Assembly (NCBI RefSeq): GCF_016406145.1
Contig: NZ_CP066306.1
Coordinates: 496,001-560,000, forward strand
DNA from: Pseudomonas putida
GTDB taxonomy: Bacteria > Pseudomonadota > Gammaproteobacteria > Pseudomonadales > Pseudomonadaceae
DNA length: 64,000 nt
Direction of reading: 5' to 3'
In this document: in pieces, positions 57,045 to 64,000 of the stretch
Position numbering within the stretch: the stretch's first letter is position 1
How the letters are laid out: each line of letters starts with the position of its first letter
The notes under the pieces: model-generated
Told to the model about the DNA's origin: nothing
The model's database searches: none
The model's input: the letters and a program-made list of their open reading frames with translations, nothing else
Translations under genes and position numbers: made by a program

Positions 57045-57263
57045 ATGGTCAAGCAATTGCCTGTGATCTTGCTGGCTGGTTTGCTGAGCGCATGCTCCAG
57101 CAGCCCGTCCTCGGACAACGATCCGGCGCAGCCGCCCAAGGGCGGCTGCTACCAGTCTGAGTGGCAGGCCGAGACTGTGCCGGTAATCAGCAAGCGCGTG
57201 GGCCCGGAAGGCCTGGAAAAGTATGACGAAGACCACCAGCGCAAGGCGCCTGGCTGCCCATGA
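57045..57263 (+). CDS. Small lipoprotein of unknown function
   Basis: A 72-residue product starting MVKQLPVILLAGLLSACSSS, with a lipobox ending at Cys17. The mature part is short and polar (PPKGGCYQSEWQAETVPV) with two further cysteines that might form a disulphide. AAGGGAG lies eight bases upstream of the ATG at 57045. The frame is open further upstream into pgk, but this start fits the lipoprotein signal. No family recognised. It lies between pgk and another lipoprotein gene. Confidence 0.72.
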   Translation: MVKQLPVILLAGLLSACSSSPSSDNDPAQPPKGGCYQSEWQAETVPVISKRVGPEGLEKYDEDHQRKAPGCP

Positions 57264-57327
57264 AGCGATGCGCTTCGTCGGAGCAGGCAACCAAGCGACC
57301 GTTGTGTGGTCATCTAGAGGATATGCA

Positions 57328-57657
57328 ATGAAAGCGCTGATGGCCTTGATGGCCCTGGCGACACTGGCAGGATGCTCGCTGCTGCAGCCGGCGCAACCCG
57401 CCCCTGCGGCCGCCTGGACCCGTTGGGTCTGCGACAGCCAGACCGATGTGCTTTGGCGCTTCGCCGATGTACAACAGGATTCGGTCGACGTGCGCCTCGG
57501 CGGCGGCGACCAGGTCTACCGGCTCAAGTCCGAGCCGAGTGCGTCGGGCGCGATGTACAGCGATGGCGTGCTGGCCTTCCACACCAAGGGCGAGGAAGGC
57601 CTGGTGTACTGGGTGGCAACCAACGATCTGATTGGGCGGGGCTGCAAGGCACCGTGA
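57328..57657 (+). CDS. MliC-like lysozyme inhibitor lipoprotein
   Basis: The 109-residue product has a lipobox at Cys16 (ALATLAGC) and a small beta-rich domain resembling MliC, which binds and inhibits C-type lysozyme at the cell surface (WVCDSQTDVLWRFA, AMYSDGVLAFHTKGEEGLVY, terminal cysteine GRGCKAP). The ATG at 57328 was chosen for the signal. Domain assignment is by resemblance and is moderate. Confidence 0.78.
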   Translation: MKALMALMALATLAGCSLLQPAQPAPAAAWTRWVCDSQTDVLWRFADVQQDSVDVRLGGGDQVYRLKSEPSASGAMYSDGVLAFHTKGEEGLVYWVATNDLIGRGCKAP

Positions 57658-57758
57658 CTGGCCGGGCCGCACCGGTGGCCCACACTACTTGAACAGCAAC
57701 CGCCCCAGCGGCAGGCTTGCACGAAACAAAACGACGCTTGTCGGGAGAGAGATACACA

Positions 57759-58823
57759 ATGGCACTCATTAGCATGCGCCAGATGCTGGACCACGCCGCC
57801 GAGTTCGGTTACGGCGTTCCAGCTTTCAACGTCAACAACCTCGAGCAGATGCGCGCCATCATGGAAGCGGCCGACAAGACCGACTCCCCAGTGATCGTCC
57901 AGGCTTCGGCCGGTGCCCGCAAATACGCTGGCGCGCCGTTCCTGCGTCACCTGATCCTGGCCGCCATCGAAGAGTTTCCGCACATCCCGGTGTGCATGCA
58001 CCAGGACCACGGCACCAGCCCTGACGTGTGCCAGCGCTCGATCCAGCTGGGCTTCAGCTCGGTGATGATGGACGGCTCGCTGGGCGAAGACGGCAAAACC
58101 CCGACCGACTACGAGTACAACGTCCGCGTCACTCAGCAGACTGTCGCCATGGCGCACGCCTGTGGTGTTTCGGTCGAAGGCGAGCTGGGCTGCCTGGGTT
58201 CGCTGGAAACCGGCATGGCCGGTGAAGAAGATGGCATCGGCGCCGAAGGCGTGCTGGACCACAGCCAGATGCTCACCGACCCGGAAGAAGCCGCCGACTT
58301 CGTCAAGAAGACCCAGGTGGATGCCCTGGCCATCGCCATCGGCACCAGCCACGGTGCCTACAAGTTCACCAAGCCGCCAACCGGTGACGTGCTGGCGATC
58401 GACCGCATCAAGGAAATCCATAAGCGCATCCCCAACACTCACCTGGTGATGCACGGTTCTTCCTCGGTACCGCAGGAGTGGTTGGCGATCATCAACCAGT
58501 ACGGCGGCGACATCAAAGAGACCTACGGCGTACCGGTCGAAGAAATCGTTGAAGGCATCAAGCACGGCGTGCGCAAGGTCAACATCGATACCGACCTGCG
58601 TCTGGCCTCCACCGGTGCCATGCGCCGCCTGATGGCGCAGAACCCAAGCGAGTTCGACCCGCGCAAGTTCTTCGGTGAAACCGTGAAAGCCATGCGCGAT
58701 GTGTGCATCGCTCGTTACGAAGCCTTCGGCACCGCCGGTAATGCCTCGAAGATCAAGCCGATCTCACTGGAAGGCATGTTCCAGCGTTACCTGAAAGGTG
58801 AACTGGCCGCCAAGGTCAACTGA
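57759..58823 (+). CDS. fbaA: Fructose-bisphosphate aldolase, class II
   Basis: This zinc enzyme splits fructose-1,6-bisphosphate; in pseudomonads it works mainly in gluconeogenic flow. The 354-residue product starts [19 protein letters not shown] and has [15 protein letters not shown] with the zinc histidine, [24 protein letters not shown] and [22 protein letters not shown] lies upstream of the ATG. An intrinsic terminator follows. Confidence 0.97.
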   Translation: MALISMRQMLDHAAEFGYGVPAFNVNNLEQMRAIMEAADKTDSPVIVQASAGARKYAGAPFLRHLILAAIEEFPHIPVCMHQDHGTSPDVCQRSIQLGFSSVMMDGSLGEDGKTPTDYEYNVRVTQQTVAMAHACGVSVEGELGCLGSLETGMAGEEDGIGAEGVLDHSQMLTDPEEAADFVKKTQVDALAIAIGTSHGAYKFTKPPTGDVLAIDRIKEIHKRIPNTHLVMHGSSSVPQEWLAIINQYGGDIKETYGVPVEEIVEGIKHGVRKVNIDTDLRLASTGAMRRLMAQNPSEFDPRKFFGETVKAMRDVCIARYEAFGTAGNASKIKPISLEGMFQRYLKGELAAKVN

Positions 58824-58837
58824 TCACAGGCCGCCAT

Positions 58838-58867
58838 GAAAAACCCGCAGAAATGCGGGTTTTTTTA
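58838..58867 (+). terminator. Intrinsic terminator of fbaA
   Basis: AAACCCGCA and TGCGGGTTT form a stem with a short GAAA-type loop, followed by T residues (58860-58866). It lies 15 bp after the fbaA stop; the A-run before the stem allows function in both directions. Confidence 0.93.
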
Positions 58868-58958
58868 TGGTTCAACGGCCGGCAAACGACCGTTAGTCGA
58901 CTACCCTTACCTTTAGTCACTGATAGCGTTCTGATTCCATTGCGTGTTACACACTCGA

Positions 58959-58973
58959 GTCTAGAGTGTTAAA
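58959..58973 (+). promoter_or_regulatory. Possible RpoS-type -10 element upstream of the c-di-GMP gene
   Basis: GTCTAGAGTGTTAA resembles the extended stationary-phase -10 consensus (TCTATACTTAA). It lies about 50 bp before the ATG at 59020. The P. putida orthologue cfcR is known to depend on RpoS. The match is partial. Confidence 0.4.
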
Positions 58974-59019
58974 CCGGATCCAATTGCAAGTCGAAGTCGG
59001 TCATACAAGAGAAAGCAGC

Positions 59020-61140
59020 ATGGATGGCGCTTACCCTCAACCACCGGATGGCAAGTCGGTTCTCCTGGTGGTGGACGATTACCCTGAGAACCTCATAAGC
59101 ATGCGAGCCTTACTGGCCCGCACAGATTGGCAGGTGCTGACCGCAGGTTCAGGGACGGAAGCCTTGAGCGCCTTGCTGGAGCACGAAGTCGACCTTGTGT
59201 TGCTCGACGTGCAGATGCCGGAAATGGACGGTTTCGAGGTTGCGCGGCTGATGCGTGGTAGCCACCGTACCCGGCTGACCCCGATCATCTTCCTTACCGC
59301 CAACGAGCAGTCCGATGCCGCTGTGCTCAAGGGCTATGCCAGTGGTGCGGTGGACTACCTGTTCAAGCCGTTCGACCCGCAGATCCTCAAGCCCAAGGTG
59401 CAGGCGCAACTGGACCAGCAGCGTAACCGGCGCATGCAGCAACGGCTGACGCGCGAACTGGAGGCGGCCAGGGCGTTCAATGCGTCCATCCTGGAGAATG
59501 CCGCCGAAGGTATTCTGGTGGTCGACGCCCACGGCAACATCAGCTTTGCCAATCCGGCGATCTCGCGCTTGCTCGATGCCCCGGTTGAGCAATTGCAGGG
59601 CGCGCAGCTGCTTGAATTGCTGCAACTGCCCCATGCCACCTTATGGAGCGAGTCGGATTTCCATCAGGCGTACCAGTCACGGCAGATCTTCCGAGTACAC
59701 GACGCCCACCTGCGCACCGCAGGCGGTCACCTGGTCCCGGTGGCATTGTCCTGCGCGCCGTTGCCGGCCGATCAGCAGGCTATGGTGGTGACGGTGCTCG
59801 ACATGTCGGTAGTGCGCAATTTGCACCAGCAGCTCGAATACCAGGCGGTCACCGACCCGCTCACCGGCCTGCTCAACCGCCGTGGGTTCTATCAGGCAGC
59901 TGAAAGCGTGCTGCTGCGCAACGAACGTTCGGACAAGGCCCAGGCCTTGATGTACATGGATTTGGATGGTTTCAAGCGGATCAATGACTCGCTTGGCCAC
60001 GAGGCCGGGGACCGGGTACTGGGTTGGGTTGCCGAGCAGCTCAAGGACTGCCTGGGCAGTGAGGCGCTGCTGGCGCGCATGGGAGGAGACGAGTTCACTG
60101 CGCTCTTCGATAGCCTGCCGTATCCGGAACAAGCCGGCCGCTTTGCCGAGCAACTGCTCGAGCGTATGTCCGTCCAGCGGCAGGTGGCCGGCCTGGATGT
60201 CTGCCTGGGTGTCAGCATTGGTATTGCCACCTTCCCGGACTGCGGTGCCACTGTCGAAGGCCTGTTGCGTGCCGCCGATGCTGCTATGTATGCGGCCAAG
60301 CAGGCTGGGCGCGGGCAGTATCGCTTCTATGACCAGGAGCTCAATGGCCGGGCGCGTTCACGGCTGATGCTTGAGGACAGCGTACGTGACGCAGTCGAGT
60401 CGCAAGGCTTCAACATGGTGTATCAGCCCCAGGTCGCTTTCGCCGATGGTCATCTGCGCGGTTTCGAAGCCCTGCTGCGCTGGCAGCACCCCAGCGTCGG
60501 CGATGTACCGCCGGGGCTGTTCATCCCCTTGCTTGAGGAGGCGCGACTGATAACGCGCCTGGCCAGCTGGATCTACCGCCAGGGCGCGGCGCAGCGTCAG
60601 GCCTGGTGTGAGCGTTTTGCTCCGGATCTGGTGCTGGGTATCAGCCTGAGCCGCGCTCAGTTCGCCATGCCTGGGCTTGTCGATGAGTTGCAGCGGGTGA
60701 TACAGGATTACCGGCTCAACCCGGCGCAACTGGAAGTGGAAGTTGCCGAGACCTCACTGATGTACAACATCGACGCGGCGATCAAGCAGATCCACCGCCT
60801 GCGCGAGCTGGGAGTGCGCGTGGCGCTGGACGACTTTGGTGCTGGCGACTGCTCGCTGCGCATGCTGCGCGACCTGCCTGTCGACACCTTGAAGCTGGAC
60901 CGCCATCTGGTGGCGCGCCTGCCCGATTCGGCGCCGGACGCCGCTTTGGTGCGTAGCGTCATTGGCCTGTGCGCCGATTACAACGTCACGGTCATCGCCG
61001 AGGGCGTAGAAACTGAGGCCCAGGCTGCTTGGCTCAAGGCAAACGGTTGCGCCTACGTGCAGGGCTTCCTTGTCGCCCGCCCGATGACTGCCGCCGATGC
61101 CAGCGGCTTTCCGGCATTTTTTCCCTGGCCGCAGTCCTGA
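59020..61140 (+). CDS. cfcR: Response regulator with PAS-like, GGDEF and EAL domains (CfcR-like)
   Basis: A c-di-GMP protein of 706 residues. Domains: receiver at residues about 13-130 with acceptor Asp63 (LLDVQMPEMDG); a PAS-like sensor about 165-270 (NASILENAAEGILVVDAHGN); GGDEF with intact GGDEF at 355-359; EAL with EAL at 483-485. The inhibitory RxxD site before GGDEF is absent (GSEA there), so feedback inhibition is unlikely. In the EAL part the conserved metal Asn (NLS) is Ser542. An upstream GTG in frame (58966) is an alternative start. The gene position after fbaA matches P. putida cfcR. Confidence 0.88.
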   Translation: MDGAYPQPPDGKSVLLVVDDYPENLISMRALLARTDWQVLTAGSGTEALSALLEHEVDLVLLDVQMPEMDGFEVARLMRGSHRTRLTPIIFLTANEQSDAAVLKGYASGAVDYLFKPFDPQILKPKVQAQLDQQRNRRMQQRLTRELEAARAFNASILENAAEGILVVDAHGNISFANPAISRLLDAPVEQLQGAQLLELLQLPHATLWSESDFHQAYQSRQIFRVHDAHLRTAGGHLVPVALSCAPLPADQQAMVVTVLDMSVVRNLHQQLEYQAVTDPLTGLLNRRGFYQAAESVLLRNERSDKAQALMYMDLDGFKRINDSLGHEAGDRVLGWVAEQLKDCLGSEALLARMGGDEFTALFDSLPYPEQAGRFAEQLLERMSVQRQVAGLDVCLGVSIGIATFPDCGATVEGLLRAADAAMYAAKQAGRGQYRFYDQELNGRARSRLMLEDSVRDAVESQGFNMVYQPQVAFADGHLRGFEALLRWQHPSVGDVPPGLFIPLLEEARLITRLASWIYRQGAAQRQAWCERFAPDLVLGISLSRAQFAMPGLVDELQRVIQDYRLNPAQLEVEVAETSLMYNIDAAIKQIHRLRELGVRVALDDFGAGDCSLRMLRDLPVDTLKLDRHLVARLPDSAPDAALVRSVIGLCADYNVTVIAEGVETEAQAAWLKANGCAYVQGFLVARPMTAADASGFPAFFPWPQS

Positions 61141-61179
61141 TTGGCTAGAATCGGCATTCGTTACGCCGAATGTCATGCC

Positions 61180-61680
61180 ATGACCGTATTACGCTATTTG
61201 CAAGCTTACCCGCCGCACCTGCAGGAGCAGGTGCAGCAGATGATCGACAGCGACCGCCTGGGTGAATACCTGCAGCGCCGCTATCCCGGTCGCCATGATG
61301 TGCAGAGCGACAAGGCACTGTACGGCTACGCCCAGGAGCTGCGTCAGCAATACCTGCGCAGTGCACCAAGCCTGGACAAGGTATTGTTCGACAACCGCCT
61401 GGACCTCACCCACCGGGCGCTGGGGCTCAATACTGCGGTATCGCGGGTACAGGGTGGCAAGCTCAAGGCGAAGAAGGAAATCCGCATCGCCTCGCTGTTC
61501 AAGGAGGCGGCGCCGCAGTTCCTGCGCATGATCGTGGTACATGAACTGGCGCACCTGCGCGAGCGTGACCACAGCAAAGCCTTCTATCAGCTTTGTCAGC
61601 ACATGGAGCCGGACTACCACCAACTGGAATTCGACCTGCGCGTCTACCTGACCTATCGGGAGCTGCCGGGTAACCTGTAA
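61180..61680 (+). CDS. YgjP-like zinc metalloprotein (M48-type motif)
   Basis: The 166-residue product starts MTVLRYLQAYPPHLQEQVQQ and contains an HELAH zinc motif (VVHELAHLRERDHSKAFYQL) with the following His as a likely third ligand, as in YgjP/WLM-like metallopeptidase families. No signal peptide or membrane segment, so it is cytoplasmic. Substrate unknown. It starts 39 bp after the c-di-GMP gene. Confidence 0.83.
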   Translation: MTVLRYLQAYPPHLQEQVQQMIDSDRLGEYLQRRYPGRHDVQSDKALYGYAQELRQQYLRSAPSLDKVLFDNRLDLTHRALGLNTAVSRVQGGKLKAKKEIRIASLFKEAAPQFLRMIVVHELAHLRERDHSKAFYQLCQHMEPDYHQLEFDLRVYLTYRELPGNL

Positions 61681-61692
61681 GGATCACGCAGC

Positions 61693-61989
61693 ATGGATGT
61701 GAGCAAGACCAAGAGCAGCTTTTATCGCCGCCTGTACGTGGCCTGGCTGATCGACAGCCAGACCGCTACCAGCGTGCCAGCCTTGATGGAAGCCACCGGC
61801 ATGCCACGCCGCACCGCGCAGGACACCATCGCTGCGTTGGCCGACCTGGACATTGTCTGCGAGTTCGAGCAGCAGGAAGGGGCGCGCAACCACGCCGGGC
61901 ATTATCGTATCCATGACTGGGGTGCGATCGACAAGCAGTGGATCATTCGCCATCTACGCCAGATCAGGGAAGTGCTCGGCTACCCGTAA
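61693..61989 (+). CDS. Small winged-helix domain protein
   Basis: A 98-residue product starting MDVSKTKSSFYRRLYVAWLI. It resembles a short winged-helix DNA-binding module (TSVPALMEATGMPRRTAQDTIAALADLDI as helix-turn-helix). The C-terminal part (HYRIHDWGAIDKQWIIRHL) may be a small dimer or wing extension. It lies 12 bp after the YgjP-like gene, so the two are probably cotranscribed. The target is unknown. Confidence 0.75.
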   Translation: MDVSKTKSSFYRRLYVAWLIDSQTATSVPALMEATGMPRRTAQDTIAALADLDIVCEFEQQEGARNHAGHYRIHDWGAIDKQWIIRHLRQIREVLGYP

Positions 61990-62139
61990 GCCAGGTACCC
62001 TGCCTGCTTCGGCCAAAATAGAGGCTAAATGACACTATTGGCCGCTGCCCTCTGCGGCGGCTTTGTGTAGTCTCTTTACCAGCGTTATCGAAGACCGCCA
62101 TCAACAGCCTGTGCCCCCCACCTGCAAAAGGACTTGAGC

Positions 62140-62877
62140 ATGCGGCCACTGTTTTGCGTTCTGGGAGTGTTGGCCGTGATGCTGGCGGCGCCAGCCTTGG
62201 GCCAGGGCAAACTGCGGCTGGTGGCCGATACCTGGCCGCCGTTCACCGATGCCGGTATGCCCGGTGCTGGCCTTGCCACCAGCATCGTCACCACGGCGCT
62301 GGCGCGTGCAGGTTACCCCAGCGAGTACCAGGAGGTACCGTGGGCACGGGCGCTGCTCGGGGTTAGCGAAGGCCGCTACGACGTATTGATCAATGCCTGG
62401 TACAACGATTCGCGCACCCGCATCGGCCAGTTTTCCAAGGCCTACCTGACCAACCGCATCCGTTTGCTAAAGCGCAAGGGCGACAGCTTCCGTTACAGGC
62501 GCCAGGCTGATCTTTATCCCTACAGCATTGCCGTGGTGCGTGATTATGCCTACTCACCCGAATTCGATAGCGACACCCGCTTGCACAAGGTGCCGGTAGG
62601 CAACTTTTCCTCCGCCGTGCGCATGCTGGCGGCAGGGCGGGTCAACCTGGCGGTGGAAGATGAATTCGTGGCGCGCTACAACCTGCAGCGCGAACCCGAA
62701 GCGGTGCGCGATGGGGTGGTGATGGTCGAGCCCCCGCTGGGCGAGAACACCCTGCATATCCTGGTGAGCCTCAAGCATCCTGAGCATCGGCAGATCGTCG
62801 AGCGGTTCGAGCGCAGCATTGCAGCGATGAAGGCAGACGGCAGCTATGCACGGCTTCTGCGCCAGCATGGCTTTTGA
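62140..62877 (+). CDS. Orphan periplasmic substrate-binding protein (SBP_bac_3-like)
   Basis: The 245-residue product has a signal peptide ending APALGQG (about residue 22) and family 3 solute-binding segments (KLRLVADTWPPFTDAGMPGAG, GRYDVLINAWYND, AAGRVNLAVEDEFVARYN). As with 37523-38311, no transporter genes flank it. The two orphans share the opening LRLV(T/A)D-W-P pattern and are distant relatives. Ligand unknown. A TTG two codons upstream is less likely than the ATG at 62140. Confidence 0.8.
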   Translation: MRPLFCVLGVLAVMLAAPALGQGKLRLVADTWPPFTDAGMPGAGLATSIVTTALARAGYPSEYQEVPWARALLGVSEGRYDVLINAWYNDSRTRIGQFSKAYLTNRIRLLKRKGDSFRYRRQADLYPYSIAVVRDYAYSPEFDSDTRLHKVPVGNFSSAVRMLAAGRVNLAVEDEFVARYNLQREPEAVRDGVVMVEPPLGENTLHILVSLKHPEHRQIVERFERSIAAMKADGSYARLLRQHGF

Positions 62878-62900
62878 TCTGCAGCGCAGGCAATGAACAA

Positions 62901-64000
62901 TCAGGCCGGTGAGCCCTGTTTGATCAAGTGCGCTGCCAAGGTCCGCAACGGCCCCAACTGCCGGCAGATCAGCGCCAATTGGGTCTGCACCAACCGTTGA
63001 TGTTCGTCCAGTTCCTCAGGCATCTGTTCCAGCGTATTGGCCAAGGCTTCCTCGGCATCGCTGTGAATCGCCACGGGTAACCGCGCCGCCAGGCCGTTGG
63101 CGATTTCGTCGAGGCTGGCGGCCAATGCCTGCCCCGCCCCCTCGATCAGCTGTTCATGGACCTCTGCCGGCAGGGCCGTATCACGGTGTGCCCCTAGCCC
63201 GGAGAGGTAGCTGAGCAAGGTATGCGACAGCACCAGGAAGCGGAAGCCCACATCAGCCTCCTTACGGAAGTGCCCCGGCTCCATGAGCATGTTGGCCAGC
63301 GTAGTGGACAGAGCAGCGTCAGCGTTGTGTGCGTTGCGCCGGGCCAGGCGGTAGGCCAGGTCATCACGCTTGCCATGGGCATACTGCTGCATGATCTGAC
63401 GCAGGTACACACTGGCGCAGGCCAGGGTGTTGGCCAGTGCCTTGTTCAGGCGTCGGCCCTGCCAGTCGGGGAGGAACAGGAACACTGCGAGAATGGCGAT
63501 CAGGCTACCGACCAATGTATCGAACAGCCGTGGGAGGAACAGGCCGTAGCCATCGCCGATCTGGTTGAAGCAGAACAGGATCATCAGCGTGATCGCCGCC
63601 GTGGCCAAGGTGTAGCGGGTGGTCCGGTTGACGAAGAAAACCACCCCGGCTACCACTGCGAACGCCGACTGGATGAGCGGATTCGGGAACAGGTCGAACA
63701 GGGCCCAGCCAACGGTCAGACCGATGGCCGTGCCGAAGATCCGCTGCACAAGCTTGCGCCGCGTCGCGCCATAGTTGGGCTGGCAGACGAACAGGGTGGT
63801 GAGGATGATCCAGTAGCCTTGGGTCGGGTGGATCAAGTGCACCATGCCGTAGCCCACCGACAGCGCCAGCGACAGGCGCAGGGCATGGCGGAACAGCAGC
63901 GAGGTAGGTGTGAGCTGGGTGCGCAATCGCTTCCACACATCCTTGAGGTTGCGTGGCGAACGGTCGAGCAGGCTGCTGTCGCTGGCGTCGGCCAGGCTGT
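62901..64000 (-). CDS. YccS/FUSC-family inner membrane protein, 5' end beyond window
   Basis: The visible 366 residues are the C-terminal half of a YccS-type (FUSC) protein: membrane spans (FRHALRLSLALSVGYGMVHL, GYWIILTTLFVCQPNYGATR, RIFGTAIGLTVGWALFDLFP and more) and a cytoplasmic helical end. Reading is open across the right edge; the codon at 63938 is GTG, an internal valine, not a start. FUSC proteins are aromatic-compound exporters or of unknown role. Confidence 0.85.
   Translation of the reverse strand, partial: SLADASDSSLLDRSPRNLKDVWKRLRTQLTPTSLLFRHALRLSLALSVGYGMVHLIHPTQGYWIILTTLFVCQPNYGATRRKLVQRIFGTAIGLTVGWALFDLFPNPLIQSAFAVVAGVVFFVNRTTRYTLATAAITLMILFCFNQIGDGYGLFLPRLFDTLVGSLIAILAVFLFLPDWQGRRLNKALANTLACASVYLRQIMQQYAHGKRDDLAYRLARRNAHNADAALSTTLANMLMEPGHFRKEADVGFRFLVLSHTLLSYLSGLGAHRDTALPAEVHEQLIEGAGQALAASLDEIANGLAARLPVAIHSDAEEALANTLEQMPEELDEHQRLVQTQLALICRQLGPLRTLAAHLIKQGSPA

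Noticed and set aside
62901..63938. Complete 345-residue FUSC protein with start at 63938
   Set aside because: The codon at 63938 is GTG without a ribosome site, and the frame stays open to the window edge with family-like sequence. The gene is truncated by the window.

Overview
The window reads as a core chromosomal segment of a Pseudomonas of the P. putida group. The evidence is the gene order (hisI, ubiB-ubiJ-ubiE, medium-chain-length pha cluster, hslVU, pyrR-pyrB-pyrC', gshB, pil-chp chemosensory genes, bioA, metF-ahcY, metK, tktA-epd-pgk-fbaA, a cfcR-like gene), the high GC content and the intergenic repeats typical of that group. I see no prophage, transposase, CRISPR array, tRNA or rRNA.

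Layout. 1-3.5 kb: hisE (edge) and hisI, then the ubiquinone genes ubiE-ubiJ-ubiB, all on the minus strand. 3.6-10.4 kb: PHA metabolism. phaI-phaF (plus) converge on phaC1-phaZ-phaC2-phaD (minus), and a REP pair lies between them. 10.7-19.4 kb: a long minus-strand run with hslVU, a DUF971 gene, the pyrR-pyrB-pyrC' pyrimidine block with ruvX and algH, a tonB paralogue and gshB. 19.7-28.5 kb: plus-strand twitching-type chemosensory genes pilG-H-I-J-chpA-chpC with no pilK or chpB. 28.6-35.4 kb: a TrhA/hemolysin III membrane protein, rsmE, bioA, an unknown gene, and an exported FAD amine oxidase followed by cytochrome b561 and YceI. 35.4-42 kb: rhlE-type helicase, an orphan solute-binding protein, an orphan GT-A-like protein, metF and ahcY. 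42-50 kb: thioesterase, antiporter, DMT permease, MAPEG protein, mltA, a cytochrome-like lipoprotein, two DUF1090 paralogues and ligB. 50-64 kb: metK with an ArsR-methyltransferase fusion, tktA, epd, pgk, fbaA, two small lipoproteins, the c-di-GMP response regulator, a YgjP-like metalloprotein, a small winged-helix protein, another orphan binding protein and an edge-truncated YccS/FUSC protein.

How the genes connect. MetF, AhcY and MetK run three steps of the methionine/SAM cycle. They appear to be governed by two unrelated SAH/SAM sensors: an SAH riboswitch ahead of ahcY, and an ArsR-methyltransferase protein encoded directly upstream of metK. That protein gene has a 28-bp near-perfect palindrome just in front of it. 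TktA, Epd, Pgk and FbaA serve central carbon flow and pyridoxal phosphate supply. The pha genes store carbon under what looks like layered control: PhaD, a possible sigma-54 promoter, a leader hairpin and a Crc/Hfq-type A-rich motif on phaC1.

The points I rate most worth following are the ArsR-methyltransferase/metK operator, an eight-copy family of inverted AAGCTNC heptamer arrays in intergenic DNA, the export signal on LigB, the Chp system without adaptation enzymes, and the altered EAL site of the c-di-GMP protein. All calls come from reading sequence; no database search was run.
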